Origin: an uncultured Peptococcaceae bacterium
GTDB taxonomy: Bacteria; Bacillota; Dehalobacteriia; UBA7702
NCBI GenBank assembly: GCA_937919295.1
Contig: CALFRX010000252.1
Location: 1 to 9,501 of the forward strand
Reading direction: 5' to 3'
Length of the DNA: 9,501 nt
Part shown: piece by piece, positions 1 through 5,812 of the stretch
Layout: the number at the start of each line of letters is the position of its first letter
Numbering within the stretch: position 1 is the stretch's first letter
Translations under genes and position numbers: made by a program
Notes under the pieces: model-generated
What the model saw: only the letters and a program-made list of their open reading frames with translations
Database searches by the model: none
What the model was told of the DNA's origin: nothing

Positions 1-276
1 GAAGCCATGATGTTAGGGGGCATTGAGACCGGTCTGCCGAAAGAGCTCGCTTTGGCCCTGACGGCCCAGACGATGCTGGGAGCGGCGAAGATGATCCAGG
101 AAACAGGGAAAAGCGCCTCGGTTTTACGGGATCAGGTATTGAGTCCCGCCGGCACCACCATTGAAGGTGTTCGCGTTTTAGAGGCCGGCGGTTTCAGGAG
201 TGATGTCATGGAGGCCGTGACGGCGGCCTGCCGCCGCGGAGAAGAAATGGGCAAAGGAAAGGGAGAGCAAGCATGA
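1..276 (+). CDS. proC: Pyrroline-5-carboxylate reductase, C-terminal part (gene cut by window edge)
   Basis: The reading frame is open from base 1 to a TGA at 274-276 and gives about 91 residues, so this is the C-terminal third of a longer protein. It matches the dimerisation domain of ProC, which uses NAD(P)H to reduce pyrroline-5-carboxylate to proline in the cytoplasm. Diagnostic stretches are the helix GLPKELALALTAQTMLGAAKM, then LRDQVLSPAGTTIEGVRVLE (the family's DQV-SP-GTT motif) and GFRSDVMEAVTAA. The ATG at 7 is internal and not the true start. The stop overlaps the next start as ATGA (273-276), so translation is probably coupled to the downstream yggT-type gene. Identification is firm for this segment; the N-terminal Rossmann domain lies outside the window. 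Confidence 0.93.
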   Translation, partial: EAMMLGGIETGLPKELALALTAQTMLGAAKMIQETGKSASVLRDQVLSPAGTTIEGVRVLEAGGFRSDVMEAVTAACRRGEEMGKGKGEQA

Positions 277-542
277 ACCCATCGTTTATCGCCTACGTCG
301 TCAATATTGCTTTTGAAGTCTATCTTTTCATCGTCATTGCCCGTGTGCTCTTTTCCTGGATTCGCCTCAATCCTTACGGAAAAATCTATCAGTTCGTTTT
401 TTCCATGACGGAACCGCTGCTGGCGCCGATCCGTCGTTTTATGCCCAAAACCATGATGCTGGATTTCTCGCCGATGATTTTGATGTTTTTGCTGATTCTG
501 CTGCGAAAGGTCATGCTGATTTTGATCTTTAACGTATTTTAA
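273..542 (+). CDS. yggT: YggT family small membrane protein
   Basis: This 89-residue protein has two hydrophobic segments (about residues 7-27 and 65-87) flanking a polar loop. The family signature is visible: SWIRLNPYGKIYQFVFSMTEP followed by LLAPIRRFMP, matching the usual pattern of SW, then NP, then a TEPLL-PIRR-P block. YggT/YlmG proteins are small integral membrane proteins linked to cell division, envelope or osmotic functions in various bacteria; the biochemical role is not settled. The length is typical. The start overlaps the proC stop by 4 nt, and a purine-rich GGGAGAG at 261-267 serves as ribosome binding site. proC next to yggT is a common arrangement. A strong hairpin terminator follows 15 nt after the stop, so the operon ends here. 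Confidence 0.92.
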   Translation: MNPSFIAYVVNIAFEVYLFIVIARVLFSWIRLNPYGKIYQFVFSMTEPLLAPIRRFMPKTMMLDFSPMILMFLLILLRKVMLILIFNVF

Positions 543-556
543 ATTTTAAAAAATCC

Positions 557-581
557 GCGCGGTGTACGCCGCGCTATTTTT
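557..581 (+). terminator. Intrinsic terminator after proC-yggT, possibly bidirectional
   Basis: A perfect 6-bp G+C stem, GCGCGG (557-562) with CCGCGC (569-574), closes a 6-nt loop and is followed by a T-rich tract (575-581). On the minus strand the same stem is followed by GGATTTTTT, so it could also stop transcription in the other direction. It separates the proC operon from the B12-regulated genes. Confidence 0.85.
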
Positions 582-613
582 ATGCCCTTATGCTACAAAT
601 ACTACAAAAAAAT

Positions 614-642
614 TTGACAAGTAAGGATGAGGTTTGTATAAT
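614..642 (+). promoter_or_regulatory. Sigma-A/sigma-70 type promoter of the ECF transporter operon
   Basis: A perfect -35 TTGACA (614-619) and perfect -10 TATAAT (637-642) are separated by an optimal 17 bp. Transcription would begin near 649, about 20 nt upstream of the riboswitch P1 stem. Such a consensus promoter suggests strong basal initiation, with control left to the RNA leader. Confidence 0.88.
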
Positions 643-667
643 AAGTAAGATCGAAAATAGACTGTAG

Positions 668-804
668 CTCTGTAAAAAACAAGGAATGAGGTAGCAATCC
701 TCAGCGGAACGGTCACTGTGTTGTGGAGCGTTTACCCTGATGCCACTGGGAAACCGGGAAGGCGGTAAACGTGATGAAACTCAGCCAGGATACTTGTTAC
801 AGAG
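668..804 (+). ncRNA. Cobalamin riboswitch 1 (upstream of the ECF transporter)
   Basis: The boundaries are set by a perfect 8-bp P1 stem, CTCTGTAA (668-675) with TTACAGAG (797-804). Inside are the conserved blocks of the cobalamin aptamer: a short hairpin TGAGG/CCTCA (687-691/699-703), then CGGAACGGTCACTGTG, an 8-bp peripheral stem CGTTTACC/GGTAAACG (729-736/764-771) enclosing GCCACTG and GGGAAGG, and the B12 box AGCCAGGATACTTG (783-796). These RNAs bind adenosyl- or methylcobalamin-type ligands and usually switch gene expression off when B12 is present. A hairpin with a T-run follows at 858-882, so control is probably by transcription termination. I could not find an obvious kissing partner for the TAGCAAT loop. 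Confidence 0.93.
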
Positions 805-857
805 ATTCGTCGAATACTTCCGTAGGCAGAGGTTCGGCGGTTTTTAAAGAAATCGTT

Positions 858-882
858 AGGCTCTGGAATAGGGCCTTTTTTA
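858..882 (+). terminator. Riboswitch-controlled terminator of leader 1
   Basis: AGGCTC (858-863) can pair with GGGCCT (871-876), including one G-U pair, around a 7-nt loop, followed directly by TTTTTTATTT. The hairpin lies between the aptamer and the first gene. Its inner segment CTCTG (861-865) is also complementary to CAGAG in the 3' strand of P1 (800-804) and to CAGAG at 827-831, which could form a competing antiterminator. Confidence 0.7.
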
Positions 883-903
883 TTTGGAAGGGTACAGATT
901 ACG

Positions 904-1794
904 ATGAAGGACATGTTCTCCGGTTGCCATCCCATCATCAATTTTGCTTTTTTTACCATCGTGATGCTCTTTACGATGTGCTTCTTGCAACCGTATTACC
1001 TCGGTATTTCTTTTTTTGCGGCCTTTGCTTATTCCATTTATCTCAATGGTAAGCGGGGGCTAAAATTTAACTTTTTGATTGCCCTGCCCATGCTGATTTT
1101 GGCCACGGTATTAAATCCGATCTTCAATCATGAGGGTATGACGATCCTCACCTATTTCTGGAACGGCAATCCGCTGACCTTGGAGTCGATTATCTACGGT
1201 TTGGCCTCGGCCGTCATGTTTATCGGGGTAATTTTGTGGTTTTCCTGCTATAACGCAATTATGACCTCGGATAAATTTATCTATCTTTTCGGCCGCGTGA
1301 TTCCTGCCATCTCCCTGGTTTTCTCCATGGTGCTGCGCTTTGTGCCGGGTTTTAAGGCCCAGCTGAAAATTATTTCCAACGGACAGAAATGCATCGGCCG
1401 CGATCTGCATCAAGGGACCCGTCGGCAACGTATCCATAACGGCTTCCGAATCCTCTCGATTTTAGTTACCTGGGCCCTGGAAAACGGCATTGAAACAGCG
1501 GATTCCATGCGCTCCAGGGGTTACGGCTTGAGCGGTCGCACCAGCTACTCTTTTTTTCGCTTCGATACCAGGGATAAAATTCTCTCCGCGACCCTTCTGC
1601 TGATGCTAACGATCGTTTTTATCCCTGTGGTTACCGGCGATGTTTTTATCTACTATTATCCCATGGTACAGATGAATGATGCAACTGTTTGGGCGGTATT
1701 GGATTATCTGGTCTTCTCCTTCCTTTGCTTTTTACCGCTGATACTTGATGTCGTGGAGGATGTAAAATGGCATGTTTTGAAATCAAAGATTTGA
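904..1794 (+). CDS. ecfT: ECF transporter T component (EcfT/CbiQ family; CbrV-like)
   Basis: This 296-residue integral membrane protein is the transmembrane coupling subunit of an energy-coupling factor importer. It links ATP hydrolysis in the ATPase subunits to toppling of the substrate-binding S component. Several hydrophobic helices are visible (about residues 12-47, 57-71, 95-117, 133-146, 226-245, 263-282). The long cytoplasmic coupling helices include VLRFVPGFKAQLK (143-155) and WALENGIETADSMRSRGYG (190-208), whose SRG corresponds to the family's short A-R-G motif that contacts the ATPase groove. I chose the ATG at 904; GGAAGGG (886-892) is its best Shine-Dalgarno site, at a rather long spacing. 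The gene overlaps the following ATPase gene by 28 nt. In the cobalamin subfamily such T components have been called CbrV; that assignment rests on the riboswitch and neighbours. Confidence 0.88.
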   Translation: MKDMFSGCHPIINFAFFTIVMLFTMCFLQPYYLGISFFAAFAYSIYLNGKRGLKFNFLIALPMLILATVLNPIFNHEGMTILTYFWNGNPLTLESIIYGLASAVMFIGVILWFSCYNAIMTSDKFIYLFGRVIPAISLVFSMVLRFVPGFKAQLKIISNGQKCIGRDLHQGTRRQRIHNGFRILSILVTWALENGIETADSMRSRGYGLSGRTSYSFFRFDTRDKILSATLLLMLTIVFIPVVTGDVFIYYYPMVQMNDATVWAVLDYLVFSFLCFLPLILDVVEDVKWHVLKSKI

Positions 1795-3446
1795 GCTTTT
1801 CCTATCCCGGCAGAGAGAAAAAAGCTTTGGCGCAGATTGACCTAAAAATAGAACAAAGCGAATTTGTCGTTCTTTGCGGCAGATCCGGCTGTGGCAAAAG
1901 TACGCTGATGCGGCATTTGAAACCGGTTTTGGCGCCCCACGGCAAAAAAGAGGGGCAGATTCTCTTTTACGGCACCCCTTTAAACGAAATCGACTTCCGC
2001 GCCCAGACTTCCCAGATCGGCTATGTTTTGCAGAATCCCGATAACCAGATCGTCACCGATAAGGTGTGGCACGAGCTTTCTTTCGGCCTGGAAAGCCTTG
2101 GCGAGGACAACCAAACGATCCGTTTGAGAGTCGCCGAGATGGCCAGTTATTTCGGTATCCAGGACTGGTTTCATAAGGATGTCAACGATCTCTCCGGCGG
2201 TCAGAAGCAGCTTTTGAACCTGGCTTCGATCATGGCCATGCAGCCATTGGTACTCTTGCTTGATGAACCCACCTCACAGCTGGATCCCATTGCCGCTTCG
2301 GATTTTCTGGAAACGATCCGTAAAATTAACCGGGAAGTCGGCACTACGGTGATCATCACCGAACACCGCTTAGAGGATGTTTTCCCCTACGCCGACCGGG
2401 TCATCGTTATGGAAAAGGGCAAGGTCATTGCCAACGACACACCCCGGGCTGTGGGCCGCAGCCTGCAAGACGAAAAAAATCCGATGTTTCACGCTTTGCC
2501 CTCACCGATGCGGATCTATGCCGGTGTGGAAAACGGTCTCGAATGCCCCCTGACCGTACGGGAAGGCCGCAACTGGCTCAGTGAGCTGGTGGACGGCGCG
2601 GAAATTAGGGAACGCGCCATCATCGACGATAAAAAAGTTGATGATCTCGACTCTGTGGTGGAAATGAAGGAGATTTGGTTTCGCTACGAAAAGAACAGTC
2701 ACGATGTGGTCAGAGGTTTGTCCATGAAAATTCCCGCTAACAAGATCTTTTGTATTGTCGGCGGCAACGGCACCGGCAAAAGCACCACGCTGAAACTGCT
2801 CACCGGGATTTTAACGCCTTACCGAGGTAAAATCGTGATCCGCGGCAAGAATATCCGAAAATACAGAAACAATGAACTGTTTGAACATAACCTCGCGATG
2901 CTGCCCCAAAACCCCCAGGCGCTTTTTGTGAAAAAAACAGTCAAAGAGGATCTGCTGGAGATGCTCAGCCGCGAACCCTTGAGCAAAGAGGAAAAGCAGC
3001 GGCGCATTGCGGAAATGGCCGAGCTGGTGGATATTACCGACCTTTTGGATCAGCACCCCTACGACATCAGCGGCGGCGAACAGCAACGGGCGGCCTTGGC
3101 CAAAGTTTTGCTCACCGAACCGAAGATTCTGCTTTTGGATGAACCCACCAAAGGTTTGGACAATTATTTTAAATTCAAGCTGGCTTCCATCCTGAAAAAG
3201 TTAAACGAAAGGGGCGTTTCCGTGATCATGGTTTCCCATGATATCGAGTTCTGCGCCGCCTACGGCGATAGCTGCTCCATGTTTTTCGACGGTGACATCG
3301 TCACCACCGATACCCCCAACCGTTTCTTCTCCGGCAACAGCTTTTATACGACTTCGGCCAACCGTCTCTCACGGCATGTTTTCCTCAATGCCGTTAACGA
3401 TGAGGATGTTATTGAATTATGCAAGCGGAACTTAACGACAAGATAA
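1767..3446 (+). CDS. ECF transporter fused tandem ATPase (two ABC domains; CbrU-like)
   Basis: This 559-residue protein carries two complete ABC ATPase domains in one chain, replacing the separate EcfA1 and EcfA2 of many ECF systems. Domain 1 (about 1-230) has Walker A GRSGCGKST (38-46), Q-loop Q89, signature LSGGQ (142-146), Walker B LVLLLDEP (161-168) and switch H200. Domain 2 (about 297-525) has Walker A GGNGTGKST (332-340), Q381, signature ISGGE (434-438), Walker B ILLLDEP (454-460) and H491. Both sites look catalytically complete. The linker (about 231-296) shows no motif I recognise. A strong GGAGGA (1755-1760), 6 nt before the ATG, sets the start inside the end of ecfT. The protein is cytoplasmic and would power cobalamin uptake with its neighbours. 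Confidence 0.93.
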   Translation: MACFEIKDLSFSYPGREKKALAQIDLKIEQSEFVVLCGRSGCGKSTLMRHLKPVLAPHGKKEGQILFYGTPLNEIDFRAQTSQIGYVLQNPDNQIVTDKVWHELSFGLESLGEDNQTIRLRVAEMASYFGIQDWFHKDVNDLSGGQKQLLNLASIMAMQPLVLLLDEPTSQLDPIAASDFLETIRKINREVGTTVIITEHRLEDVFPYADRVIVMEKGKVIANDTPRAVGRSLQDEKNPMFHALPSPMRIYAGVENGLECPLTVREGRNWLSELVDGAEIRERAIIDDKKVDDLDSVVEMKEIWFRYEKNSHDVVRGLSMKIPANKIFCIVGGNGTGKSTTLKLLTGILTPYRGKIVIRGKNIRKYRNNELFEHNLAMLPQNPQALFVKKTVKEDLLEMLSREPLSKEEKQRRIAEMAELVDITDLLDQHPYDISGGEQQRAALAKVLLTEPKILLLDEPTKGLDNYFKFKLASILKKLNERGVSVIMVSHDIEFCAAYGDSCSMFFDGDIVTTDTPNRFFSGNSFYTTSANRLSRHVFLNAVNDEDVIELCKRNLTTR

Positions 3447-4636
3447 AGGAAAAGACCGGCATTCGTCAGATCGCCCGTACCGCCTTTGTGGTGGCACTGG
3501 TCTGCTTTGCCATGCCCTTTGTCACCGTGGTCAACGGAGAAACCGCCGTCTCTTTCAGCATCTGGCAGTTTGCCGCCTCGGATTTTCAATACAGCGAGAT
3601 CGGTTATCTATTGCCCCTAAACGCCGTCTCCATGATCATCGCCTCCCGTGTTTTCGCCTGGGCGACCATGGTTTTCGCCGCTTTCGGTTTGCTCTTGCTT
3701 TTTAACAACAACCGCGCCACGAAGCACAGCGACAATACGCTGCCCTCCCTCGTCGCGGCGTTGCTGGGCATCGTTTTCAGCGTGCTGATCTATTTTTATA
3801 TCGGTTATCTGCTGCATACTTATATCGATCCAGGCATCACGGTGGTCTTGGCCAACGGCGGCATTGCCCTCATCGCCGCGTTTACCACGGCGGCGCTGTT
3901 TCTTTTGCTCAACCGGGTCAAAAACAGAACGAAGCTGGCGGCGCTGCTGATTTTTTTGGCGATTCCTTTAACGATCTATTTCGGTATGCTCTTTCTTGGC
4001 GACCGCAAATACTATCTCATCAGTTTGCTGGTGATGATCGAGACGATTCTGCCCTTTCTGCTAATTTTTGAAAACCGCAGGCCGGAAGCGCGGGAGTTGG
4101 TGGTTCTTGCCGTGGTCGCGGCCATCGGCGTCGTCGGCCGCGCCGCCTTTTTTATGGTGCCTTTTTTCCAGCCGGTGACGGCCATTGTGATCATTGCCGG
4201 CATCAGCTTCGGTCCTGAGGCAGGGTTTCTCGTCGGCGCCTTGATGGCTTTCGTGTCCAACTTCTTTTTCGGTCAGGGACCGTGGACGCCTTGGCAGATG
4301 TTCTCTTTCGGCATCATCGGTTTTGTTTCCGGCCTGCTGGTGCGGAAAGGCAAGTTGAGCACGAAACGACTGCCTCTTTGCATTTACGGCGGTTTTATGA
4401 CCCTCTGCGTTTACGGTTTTTTGATGGATACCTTCACCGTGCTGACGATGAACTTTGTTTCCAGTTGGAAGGAAGTCCTGGCCATTTACATCTCGGGTTT
4501 TCCTGTCAATTGTATTCACGCTTCGGCCACAATCTTTTTCCTCTTTGTCTTAGCGAAACCGATGATGGAAAAGATTAACCGGGTCAAAAAAAAGTACGGC
4601 TTGATGGAGCCCGGCGAAAAACTTTATGAAAAATAA
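3419..4636 (+). CDS. cbrT: ECF transporter S component, probable cobalamin specificity, with extra N-terminal membrane domain
   Basis: This 405-residue membrane protein is roughly twice the length of a usual S component (about 180-220 residues). The C-terminal half (about 172-385) is the S-component core: FENRRPEARELVVLAVVAAI, GRAAFFMVPFF (240-250), GISFGPEAGFLVGALMAF (261-278), then SNFFFGQGPWTPWQM (280-294). I recognise these as characteristic of the S proteins (CbrT-type) found behind B12 riboswitches. It would bind the vitamin in the membrane and hand it to the EcfT-ATPase module. The N-terminal part (1 to about 170) adds about four hydrophobic segments (20-37, 72-96, 110-132, 140-165) with no known assignment. 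The start overlaps the ATPase gene by 28 nt; GAGGA (3402-3406) is a possible but distant ribosome binding site. Substrate is inferred from riboswitch and motifs, not from binding residues. Confidence 0.83.
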   Translation: MQAELNDKIKEKTGIRQIARTAFVVALVCFAMPFVTVVNGETAVSFSIWQFAASDFQYSEIGYLLPLNAVSMIIASRVFAWATMVFAAFGLLLLFNNNRATKHSDNTLPSLVAALLGIVFSVLIYFYIGYLLHTYIDPGITVVLANGGIALIAAFTTAALFLLLNRVKNRTKLAALLIFLAIPLTIYFGMLFLGDRKYYLISLLVMIETILPFLLIFENRRPEARELVVLAVVAAIGVVGRAAFFMVPFFQPVTAIVIIAGISFGPEAGFLVGALMAFVSNFFFGQGPWTPWQMFSFGIIGFVSGLLVRKGKLSTKRLPLCIYGGFMTLCVYGFLMDTFTVLTMNFVSSWKEVLAIYISGFPVNCIHASATIFFLFVLAKPMMEKINRVKKKYGLMEPGEKLYEK

Positions 4637-4678
4637 AAGCCAGTAAAAAGGTAAAATACAGCGGTAAGGATAAATACG

Positions 4679-5476
4679 ATGGACATGAAGAGAAAAAAAG
4701 CAGGGGTTTTCAGTTGGTGTGGCTATTTCAGCGATTTTGGCCGCCGCGCGGAATATATCAAAGAGGCTGGTTTTGACGGCCTGATGCTCTGGTGGGAAGA
4801 CGACGAGGGAGATTGGCCTTATACCAAAAAACAGATGGTGGAGCGCACAAGAGACTTGGGGCTGGAAATCTTCAATGCCCATATCGCCAACATCCATGAA
4901 AATTTTATCTGGAGCGAAAACAGGGCCCAGCGGGAAAAACACCTTTTTACGATTTGCGACACCATCGAGGAAATCGCCGATCAGGGCATTTTTAATCTCG
5001 TTGTTCACCTTTGTGAAAGCGACCGGGTACCGCCGCCGGGGAAGGCGCTCTTTGACAGTATTGAGTATATATTGCCCCGCGCGAAGGCGAATAAGGTGAC
5101 GCTCTCCCTGGAAAACACGTGGCGCAGCGATTATCTCACCGCGGTTTGGGACGCCTTTCCCGGGGAAGGTTTGGGCTTTTGCTTCGATTCCTCTCACGCC
5201 CAATTGCGCAATCAGTTTGATCTGTTGAAAGACAATTATGATAAGCTGACAGCCCTGCATCTCTCCGATAATGACGGGGAAAAAGACCGCCATTGGCTGC
5301 CCTTCGACGGCGTCATCGACTATAAAACCAGCGTGTCTCCTTATCTCAGAAAAACGGCGGTTCCCTATACCCTGGAACTCATCAGCGATAAGGAAAAATA
5401 CCCTGATGAAAGAGACTATTTGCAGGAAGCACGCAAGCGCCTTGACCGTTTGTTGTCCATAGAAGAGGCATTTTGA
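4679..5476 (+). CDS. Sugar phosphate isomerase/epimerase family protein (xylose isomerase-like TIM barrel)
   Basis: This 265-residue cytoplasmic protein has the pattern of the xylose isomerase-like / AP endonuclease 2 TIM-barrel superfamily. Candidate metal and catalytic residues lie at strand ends in the expected order: E145 (TLSLENT), D170 and H173 (GFCFDSSHA), H194 and D197 (LHLSDNDG), H205 and D210 (DRHWLPFDG), and E233 (YTLELI). An early GVFSWCGYFSDF and AGFDGLMLWWE (30-40) fit strands 1 and 2. Members isomerise or epimerise sugars, inositols or hydroxypyruvate; the substrate cannot be read here. AAGGA (4666-4670) lies 8 nt before the chosen ATG; the ATG at 4685 is an alternative. It follows the S component by 42 nt with no terminator seen, so it is probably co-transcribed under the first B12 riboswitch. 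Confidence 0.85.
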   Translation: MDMKRKKAGVFSWCGYFSDFGRRAEYIKEAGFDGLMLWWEDDEGDWPYTKKQMVERTRDLGLEIFNAHIANIHENFIWSENRAQREKHLFTICDTIEEIADQGIFNLVVHLCESDRVPPPGKALFDSIEYILPRAKANKVTLSLENTWRSDYLTAVWDAFPGEGLGFCFDSSHAQLRNQFDLLKDNYDKLTALHLSDNDGEKDRHWLPFDGVIDYKTSVSPYLRKTAVPYTLELISDKEKYPDERDYLQEARKRLDRLLSIEEAF

Positions 5477-5499
5477 GTCATTCTTTTGTAAGGAAATGA

Positions 5500-5527
5500 T
5501 TGACAGGACGCCAAAACGTGATATAAT
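5500..5527 (+). promoter_or_regulatory. Promoter of the surface-protein operon, with extended -10
   Basis: TTGACA (5500-5505) and TATAAT (5522-5527) are both perfect consensus boxes with 16 bp between them, and TGA just upstream of the -10 forms an extended -10 (TGnTATAAT). The start point would be near 5534, about 15 nt before the second riboswitch. The promoter begins only 23 nt after the stop of the TIM-barrel gene. Confidence 0.88.
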
Positions 5528-5548
5528 CGAAACAAAGAAATCAATAGA

Positions 5549-5673
5549 CCCGTAAACGAGGAATGGGGTGCAATTCCCCAACGGAACGGCCACTGTGAAG
5601 CAGTGTTTTCCCTCGCTTTGATGAAATAAAGCGCAGGCAGAAAGCAAAGCAAGTCAGGATATTCGTTTTTGGG
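5549..5673 (+). ncRNA. Cobalamin riboswitch 2 (upstream of the surface-protein genes)
   Basis: P1 is formed by CCCGTAAACGA (5549-5559) with TCGTTTTTGGG (5663-5673), 11 positions with one mismatch and one G-U. Conserved cobalamin-aptamer blocks follow in order: GGGG-TGCAATT-CCCC (5565-5579), ACGGAACGGCCACTGTGA, an internal stem CGCTTT/AAAGCG (5614-5619/5628-5633), AAGCAAAGC, and the B12 box AAGTCAGGATATTCG (5651-5665). The loop TGCAA (5569-5573) is complementary to TTGCA at 5691-5695 in a downstream A/T-rich hairpin, which fits the L5-L13 kissing interaction known for these riboswitches. A terminator follows at 5703-5738. Presence of B12 should switch off the two surface-protein genes. Confidence 0.94.
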
Positions 5674-5702
5674 GAGAAACCGCACCGATTTTGCAAAATA
5701 GG

Positions 5703-5738
5703 CGTACCGCACGTTTTTTGGTGTGAGTACGTTTTTTT
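5703..5738 (+). terminator. Riboswitch-controlled terminator of leader 2
   Basis: CGTAC (5703-5707) pairs with GTACG (5727-5731) and, after a small internal mismatch, GCAC (5709-5712) pairs with GTGT (5721-5724); seven T residues follow (5732-5738). It lies between the aptamer and the start of the first surface gene. The 3' arm GGTGTG (5720-5725) can alternatively pair with CGCACC (5681-5686), a candidate antiterminator. A separate short G+C hairpin, CCGGC/GCCGG (5743-5747/5754-5758), lies just beyond and has no known role. Confidence 0.75.
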
Positions 5739-5769
5739 GTTGCCGGCGCCGCGGCCGGTGCAAAAAAGA

Positions 5770-5812
5770 AAGGATGAAAAGGATGAAAAGGATGAAAAGG
5801 ATGAAAATCATG
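5770..5812 (+). repeat. Tandem 9-nt repeat of alternating SD and ATG (AAAAGGATG-type units)
   Basis: Four contiguous copies of a 9-nt AAAGGATGA-type unit cover the start region, followed by two degenerate units. In-frame ATG codons fall at 5774, 5783, 5792, 5801, 5810 and 5819, exactly 9 nt apart. An AAGGA lies 8 nt upstream of each ATG from 5783 to 5810, so each repeat supplies the ribosome binding site of the next start. If translated it encodes a Lys-Arg-Met repeat that adds positive charge to the signal peptide. Confidence 0.9.

Noticed and set aside
771..1052. Plus-strand frame beginning inside riboswitch 1 and overlapping ecfT in another frame.
   Set aside because: It starts within the aptamer, crosses the terminator and lacks a ribosome binding site; the overlapping ecfT frame is clearly the coding one.
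4550..5647. Long minus-strand open frame (365 codons) opposite the TIM-barrel gene and riboswitch 2.
   Set aside because: It runs antisense through a well-supported gene and a structured riboswitch, and its translation shows no recognisable domain; it is a shadow of the plus-strand codon pattern.
5723..5782. GTG at 5723 as the start of the first surface protein (750 residues).
   Set aside because: The GTG lies inside the 3' arm of the riboswitch terminator and has no ribosome binding site; the added residues (with Cys-Cys and an Arg run) do not fit a signal peptide, while the ATG array downstream has well-placed AAGGA sites.
5770..5812. The 9-nt repeat as a phase-variation on/off switch or a CRISPR-like array.
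   Set aside because: The unit is a multiple of three, so slippage cannot shift the frame, and there are no spacers; only start number and N-terminal charge could vary.
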